A DNA stretch of 17,176 bases from a bacterium (lineage in GTDB: Bacteria > Actinomycetota > Acidimicrobiia > UBA5794 > ZC4RG35). The position numbers and the translations under genes were made by a program. The stretch is from the NCBI GenBank assembly GCA_028819835.1, contig JAPPKR010000144.1, forward strand, positions 1-17,176, written 5' to 3'. This document shows, one piece after another, positions 14,602 to 17,176 of this stretch. Below the pieces are notes generated by a model. That model did not search any database. It saw only the letters and a program-made list of their open reading frames with translations, and was not told the origin of the DNA. The number at the start of each line of letters is the position of its first letter. The first letter of the stretch is position 1.

Positions 14602-15659
14602 TCCAGGTCTCCAGACGTACGCAACACCATCAGAAAGAAGGGCCCGCCAAGGAAGGCGGTCACCACACCGATGGGCAATTCGGCAGGAGACACCACGGTC
14701 CGCGCCACCAGGTCGGCGGCGGTGAGAAATGCTCCCCCCATCAGGAGCGAAAGCGGAATTATGACCCTGTAACTCCATCCCGCCAGAAGCCGCACGGTGT
14801 GGGGAACGATGATCCCTACGAAGGCGATCAAACCGCTGGCCGAAACCGCCGCGGCCGCTCCCAGAGTCGCGGCTGCGACCACGATCAACCTCACCGCCCG
14901 CGGAGACAGACCCAAAGTGGCCGCCTCGTCATCCCCCACCGCCATCACGTCGAGCGCTCTCCGAAAGACCAACAGCACCACCCAACTGACCACCATGTAG
15001 GGCAGGACGGCGTACAGGTCACCCCATCCCACGGTGACGAGACGGCCCAGTATCCAGCTGTAGACCTCTCGCAACGTGGTCACGTTGGTCAACTGCAGAA
15101 AAGTCTGCACCGCGGTCAGAAAGGACGCCACCGCCACCCCCGCCAGCACCAGGGTGGTTGCCGACCGCTTCTCCCTGCCCCTGGTTCGCGACAGTCCGTA
15201 GGAAAGGGCGACCCCGACAACGGCCCCGACAAAGGCAAGCGGGGCGAGCGGCATGGAAGGAAACCCTCTGGCCCGCAGCAGGATCGCCACGGTGGCGCCC
15301 AGTCCGGCGCCGGCCGCCACACCCAAGAGGTAGGGATCGGCGAGAGGATTGCGAAACACGCCCTGGTATGCCGCCCCGGCAGAGGCCAAGGTGGCTCCGA
15401 CCAGGGCCCCCATCACAGCCCTGGGCAGACGAATCTCCCAAAGGATGGTCAATTCCCGTTCCGTCAGGGAACTTTCCACCTGCAGTAACGGGAGTCGATC
15501 CGCCAGGGCGGCCATCACACCTCCCACGTCCAATCCTGCCGGGCCCACCAGCAGGGCCACCCCCAGCACCGCGATCCCCAGCGCCACCGCCAGCACCATT
15601 CTCCCGGGCCCCACCCGGGACGGTTGCACCAGAGCCGGCAGCGGCGTCACAGCGTTCAA
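14598..15659 (-). CDS. btuC: Cobalamin ABC transporter permease, BtuC/FecCD family
   Basis: This permease of 353 residues has about ten hydrophobic helices and the FecCD hallmarks RLPRAVMGALVGATLASAG, then FRNPLADPYLLGVAAGAGLG (about 102-121), the coupling region GLIAFVGIIVPHTVRLL (about 276-292) and the ending LPIGVVTAFLGGPFFLMVLR. Two copies would form the channel. The start is either TTG at 15659, overlapping the btuF stop in TTGA, or GTG at 15650, which is 9 bases after GAGGGG and so has the better ribosome binding site; the latter gives 350 residues. It is the second gene of the riboswitch-controlled operon. Confidence 0.94.
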   Translation of the reverse strand: MNAVTPLPALVQPSRVGPGRMVLAVALGIAVLGVALLVGPAGLDVGGVMAALADRLPLLQVESSLTERELTILWEIRLPRAVMGALVGATLASAGAAYQGVFRNPLADPYLLGVAAGAGLGATVAILLRARGFPSMPLAPLAFVGAVVGVALSYGLSRTRGREKRSATTLVLAGVAVASFLTAVQTFLQLTNVTTLREVYSWILGRLVTVGWGDLYAVLPYMVVSWVVLLVFRRALDVMAVGDDEAATLGLSPRAVRLIVVAAATLGAAAAVSASGLIAFVGIIVPHTVRLLAGWSYRVIIPLSLLMGGAFLTAADLVARTVVSPAELPIGVVTAFLGGPFFLMVLRTSGDLE

Positions 15660-16789
15660 CCCCTCGACGCCATCTCAGCCACGGCTGCGGCCGCCACCTC
15701 CAGCAGGTCCACGATTCGTGGGCCCCACCGGGAGGCGATGTCATCATTCAGTTCCACCACCGCTTGATTCGCCACCGCCGAAAGCGCAGACCAACCGGGG
15801 CGAGCGGCCACGGTCTCCAGATTCTGACCGCAACACAGGGTGTCTGCCAGAAAGATCAGATCGGGGTCGACGTCGATGATGTACTCCGGCGAGAGTTGCG
15901 GATACCCGTAACCCTGCTCATCCGCCGGGTCGGCGATGTTCTCCAAGCCGAGCAGGCCGAAGACCTGTCCGATGAACGTGGCCGAAGTGGCCGAGTACAG
16001 GTTCTGATCCAGTTCGTAGTAGTAGGTGAAGGAGACCTCAGGAACGTCGGCCAGTATCTCTTCGATCCGCTGCTGCATGGAAGAGACAAGCTCCGCCGCC
16101 TCCATCTCATGCCCGGTCGCTATGCCGAGTTGTTCGATCTGGTGCCAGACGTCGTCGAGAGAGTTGGCCGAGCGCATCATCAACGTCGGTATCTCCAACG
16201 CTTGTAGTGACGCCAGGAGGTCGCCGGGGTCATAGAAGACAACCACCAGGTCGGGATCGAAGGAAGTGATCGCCTCGATGTTGGGGCTGAAAGAGGACAG
16301 GTCGGTCACCGGAGCCTCCGGCGGGTAGTAGGAGTAACTGTCCACCGCCACCACCTGCGGCCCGGCCCCGATAGCGAACAGCATCTCCGTGGTGGACCCC
16401 GAGAGGGAGACGATACGCTCCGGCCGGGCGAGGACTGTCACCGTACCCTGCGAATCCTGCACTTCCACCGGAAAGGCGGGCGGCGCCTCCGTCGTGGTAG
16501 TTGTGGCCTCAGTGGTGGTGGTCGGAGGCTCCGTGGTGGTGGTAATGGCCTCCGTCGTGGTTGTCGGGGGCTCCGTGGTGGTCGTCGGAGCCTTGGTCGT
16601 CGCGGTGGGTGCCTGCGTGGTTGTGGCGGGCGCCGCCGTGGTGGTCGGAGCCACAGTGGCGACGGTGGTGGGAGCGGTGTCGGCGGTGGTGTCAGCGGGG
16701 TCTTCGCCCGCGCAGGCTCCCAATAGGAGAGCCGACAAAGCCAGAATCGCCAGCCACTTTCCACCCGTACGCCGGGTGTTCACATACAT
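15656..16789 (-). CDS. btuF: Cobalamin-binding lipoprotein, BtuF-like
   Basis: This 377-residue extracytoplasmic substrate-binding protein delivers cobalamin to BtuC. It begins with a lipoprotein signal: basic NTRR, a hydrophobic stretch and the lipobox LLGAC with lipidated Cys26. A Thr/Pro/Glu-rich linker occupies about 34-104. The class III binding fold (PF01497) starts near 118: ARPERIVSLSGSTTEMLFAIGAG, then NIEAITSFDPDLVVV, a long bridging helix region and LIFLADTL near 311. Cys319-Cys320 are adjacent cysteines near the predicted ligand side. Start choice: ATG at 16795 abuts the GGAGG ribosome binding site, whereas ATG at 16789 is 6 bases from it and is preferred. Siderophore or heme binding would be alternatives, but the riboswitch favours cobalamin. 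Confidence 0.92.
   Translation of the reverse strand: MYVNTRRTGGKWLAILALSALLLGACAGEDPADTTADTAPTTVATVAPTTTAAPATTTQAPTATTKAPTTTTEPPTTTTEAITTTTEPPTTTTEATTTTTEAPPAFPVEVQDSQGTVTVLARPERIVSLSGSTTEMLFAIGAGPQVVAVDSYSYYPPEAPVTDLSSFSPNIEAITSFDPDLVVVFYDPGDLLASLQALEIPTLMMRSANSLDDVWHQIEQLGIATGHEMEAAELVSSMQQRIEEILADVPEVSFTYYYELDQNLYSATSATFIGQVFGLLGLENIADPADEQGYGYPQLSPEYIIDVDPDLIFLADTLCCGQNLETVAARPGWSALSAVANQAVVELNDDIASRWGPRIVDLLEVAAAAVAEMASRG
16481..16585 (-). repeat. Five 21-bp tandem units encoding TTTTExx
   Basis: Residues 69-103 of the BtuF-like lipoprotein are five consecutive 7-residue units: TTTTEPP, TTTTEAI, TTTTEPP, TTTTEAT and TTTTEAP. At DNA level this is 5 x 21 bp of imperfect repeats, with looser Thr/Ala/Pro repeats on the N-terminal side up to about 16690. 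It encodes an extended flexible tether between the lipid anchor and the binding domain, likely O-glycosylated if the host has a protein mannosyltransferase. The opposite strand reads as a long valine-rich open frame, which is an artefact. Confidence 0.85.
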
Positions 16790-16792
16790 AAA

Positions 16793-16815
16793 CATCCTCC
16801 TTTGCGAGGAGGATG
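16793..16815 (-). promoter_or_regulatory. Hairpin sequestering the btuF ribosome binding site
   Basis: In the minus-strand RNA, CAUCCUCC (16815-16808) is perfectly complementary to GGAGGAUG (16800-16793), leaving a 7-base loop. The 3' arm contains the GGAGG Shine-Dalgarno 6 bases before the btuF ATG (16789). The hairpin would block ribosome entry, the usual off-state of translational cobalamin riboswitches. Confidence 0.75.
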
Positions 16816-16866
16816 AAGGAGAAGAGTGTCAGACGGGTAACCCGCCGACGAACTACACCTTCATCC
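16811..16866 (-). promoter_or_regulatory. Antisequestor pairing of the cobalamin riboswitch
   Basis: RNA segment GGAUGAAGG (16866-16858), 21 bases after the B12 box, is complementary over 9 bp to CCUUCAUCC (16819-16811). The latter shares UCC AUC bases with the anti-SD arm of the sequestering hairpin, so the two helices exclude each other. Forming this helix would free the ribosome binding site. Between the arms, CGGG-UUA-CCCG can make a small hairpin. Confidence 0.6.
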
Positions 16867-16980
16867 GAGGTTCATCCGTCATCCCGGGACCAGGCGTCCT
16901 GGCTCGTCCCTTTTCGAAGGGCTTGACAGTTGCGGGACAGCGCCGGACTTCAACCGGACTTCGCTGCAATCCCTGGGAAA
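16865..16980 (-). ncRNA. Cobalamin riboswitch aptamer
   Basis: On the minus strand the conserved core of the adenosylcobalamin riboswitch is readable in order. GGGA (16973-16970) pairs with the later UCCC. The hairpin CCGGTTGAAGTCCGG (16957-16943) corresponds to the consensus CGGUGAAAxUCCG. GTCCCGCAACTGT (16938-16926) corresponds to GUCCCGCCACUGU with one change (C to A in GCCAC). The B12 box is GAGCCAGGACGCCTGGTCC (16905-16887), against the consensus rAGYCMGgAgaCCkGCc. It lies about 100 bases upstream of a BtuF-type gene. Binding of a cobalamin should reduce expression of the importer. The exact ends of P1 are uncertain, so the boundaries are approximate. Confidence 0.9.
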
Positions 16981-16995
16981 GACCGCCGTTGTCGA

Positions 16996-17009
16996 TCAGC
17001 GATCGCTGA
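16996..17009. promoter_or_regulatory. 14-bp perfect palindrome at the B12 operon start site
   Basis: TCAGCGATCGCTGA is a perfect 14-bp palindrome, and GTTG (16988-16991) and CAAC (17010-17013) continue the symmetry on its flanks after a short offset. It spans the predicted transcription start (about 17005) just downstream of the -10 box. It could be a repressor operator, or a hairpin at the 5' end of the leader RNA protecting it. Confidence 0.4.
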
Positions 17010-17011
17010 CA

Positions 17012-17023
17012 ACTATACCACTG
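17012..17023 (-). promoter_or_regulatory. Extended -10 promoter of the cobalamin operon
   Basis: TATAGT (17017-17012) differs from TATAAT at one position and is preceded by TGG, giving an extended -10 (TGnTATAGT). The -35 region at the right distance (TCCATC) is poor, as is common when the -10 is extended. Transcription would start near 17005, about 25 bases before the riboswitch core, giving a leader of about 215 bases. Confidence 0.5.
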
Positions 17024-17055
17024 CCGCCTCCCGCGATGGAACGATCCGATCCTTC

Positions 17056-17076
17056 CGGAGAACCAGCCCTTCTCCG
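17056..17076 (-). terminator. Possible terminator hairpin after the gene at the right edge
   Basis: CGGAGAA and TTCTCCG form a 7-bp perfect stem with a 7-base loop, 20 bp downstream of the stop codon of the minus-strand gene at the window's right edge and upstream of the B12 promoter. No T-tract follows. Position suggests a terminator separating the two units. Confidence 0.35.
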
Positions 17077-17095
17077 CGCCGGTCCCTCCCCCGTC

Positions 17096-17176
17096 TCAGG
17101 GAGTGTCGTCGCCTTCCTGCCCTTCTTCCGGCGCCAACTGGTCCTCCTCCTCGAGGTCTCCCATCACCTCGCTCCG
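17096..17176 (-). CDS. 3' end of an unidentified gene with acidic C-terminus
   Basis: The minus strand is open from the right edge to a TGA at 17098-17096 and encodes 26 residues ending DLEEEDQLAPEEGQEGDDTP. The strongly acidic, low-complexity tail resembles C-termini of cytoplasmic proteins. No domain is visible, so the function is unknown. A plus-strand frame beginning at ATG 17036 is also open to the edge but has no ribosome binding site and reads like an antisense frame, so the minus-strand reading is preferred with modest confidence. Confidence 0.45.
   Translation of the reverse strand, partial: RSEVMGDLEEEDQLAPEEGQEGDDTP

Noticed and set aside
16481..16690. Repeat region considered as CRISPR or minisatellite
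   Set aside because: The units are contiguous, 21 bp, in frame, with no spacers, and encode a Thr/Glu/Pro linker in a lipoprotein.
16389..17009. Plus-strand open frame of 206 codons, very valine-rich
   Set aside because: It is antisense to the Thr-rich linker of the BtuF-like lipoprotein (Thr codons read backwards as Val/Gly) and runs through the riboswitch. Valine runs come from the 21-bp repeat.
17036..17176. Plus-strand frame from ATG 17036 open to the right edge
   Set aside because: There is no ribosome binding site, and it overlaps a terminator-like hairpin and the minus-strand acidic tail. It cannot be fully excluded because the window ends.

Overview
The window is high-GC, densely packed bacterial DNA, most likely chromosomal and from an actinobacterium. 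The main reason is the run DUF3499 - phosphomannomutase (manB) - Trm112-like zinc ribbon - SIS-domain sugar isomerase - sahH, a neighbourhood I know from Actinomycetota (Mycobacterium, Streptomyces). Probable leaderless starts and a Thr/Glu/Pro-rich (TTTTE) linker in a lipoprotein fit a deep branch such as Acidimicrobiia, but that rank is an inference. I see no phage, transposon, CRISPR, tRNA or rRNA.

Left end (1-2643): the 3' part of a lysyl-tRNA synthetase gene (+) overlaps by 8 bp the convergent end of a nicotinamidase gene, pncA (-). Behind pncA on the minus strand lies a metal-dependent amidohydrolase. Middle (2644-10889, +): eight tightly packed genes form a probable transcription unit. 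It begins with nicotinate phosphoribosyltransferase (pncB) and a membrane-anchored thioredoxin-like protein. It continues with DUF3499, a large GT-C-like membrane protein, manB, a 54-residue Trm112-like protein, a phosphoglucose/phosphomannose isomerase and S-adenosylhomocysteine hydrolase. PncA and PncB are consecutive steps of NAD salvage (nicotinamide to nicotinate to NaMN). ManB and the isomerase supply mannose-1-phosphate for glycan building, and the GT-C protein is a plausible consumer of the resulting lipid-linked sugars. SahH clears the product of methylation.

Right part (10906-16789, -): a cobalamin uptake and salvage operon. A cobalamin riboswitch at about 16865-16980 lies upstream of a BtuF-type lipoprotein, a BtuC permease, a BtuD ATPase, a CobO adenosyltransferase and a histidine phosphatase that could be an alpha-ribazole phosphatase. 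A CPBP intramembrane protease and an EamA transporter follow on the same strand. The riboswitch looks translational. An 8-bp hairpin buries the btuF ribosome binding site, and its anti-SD arm can instead pair over 9 bp with a segment just after the B12 box. A 14-bp perfect palindrome lies at the predicted transcription start. The last 81 bases hold the 3' end of another minus-strand gene with an acidic tail.

Nothing here is a clearly new defence or mobile system. The best leads are the B12 switch and its promoter palindrome, the missing conventional start codon of manB, the uncharacterised thioredoxin-like and GT-C genes in the middle unit, and the membrane protease and transporter at the end of the B12 operon.
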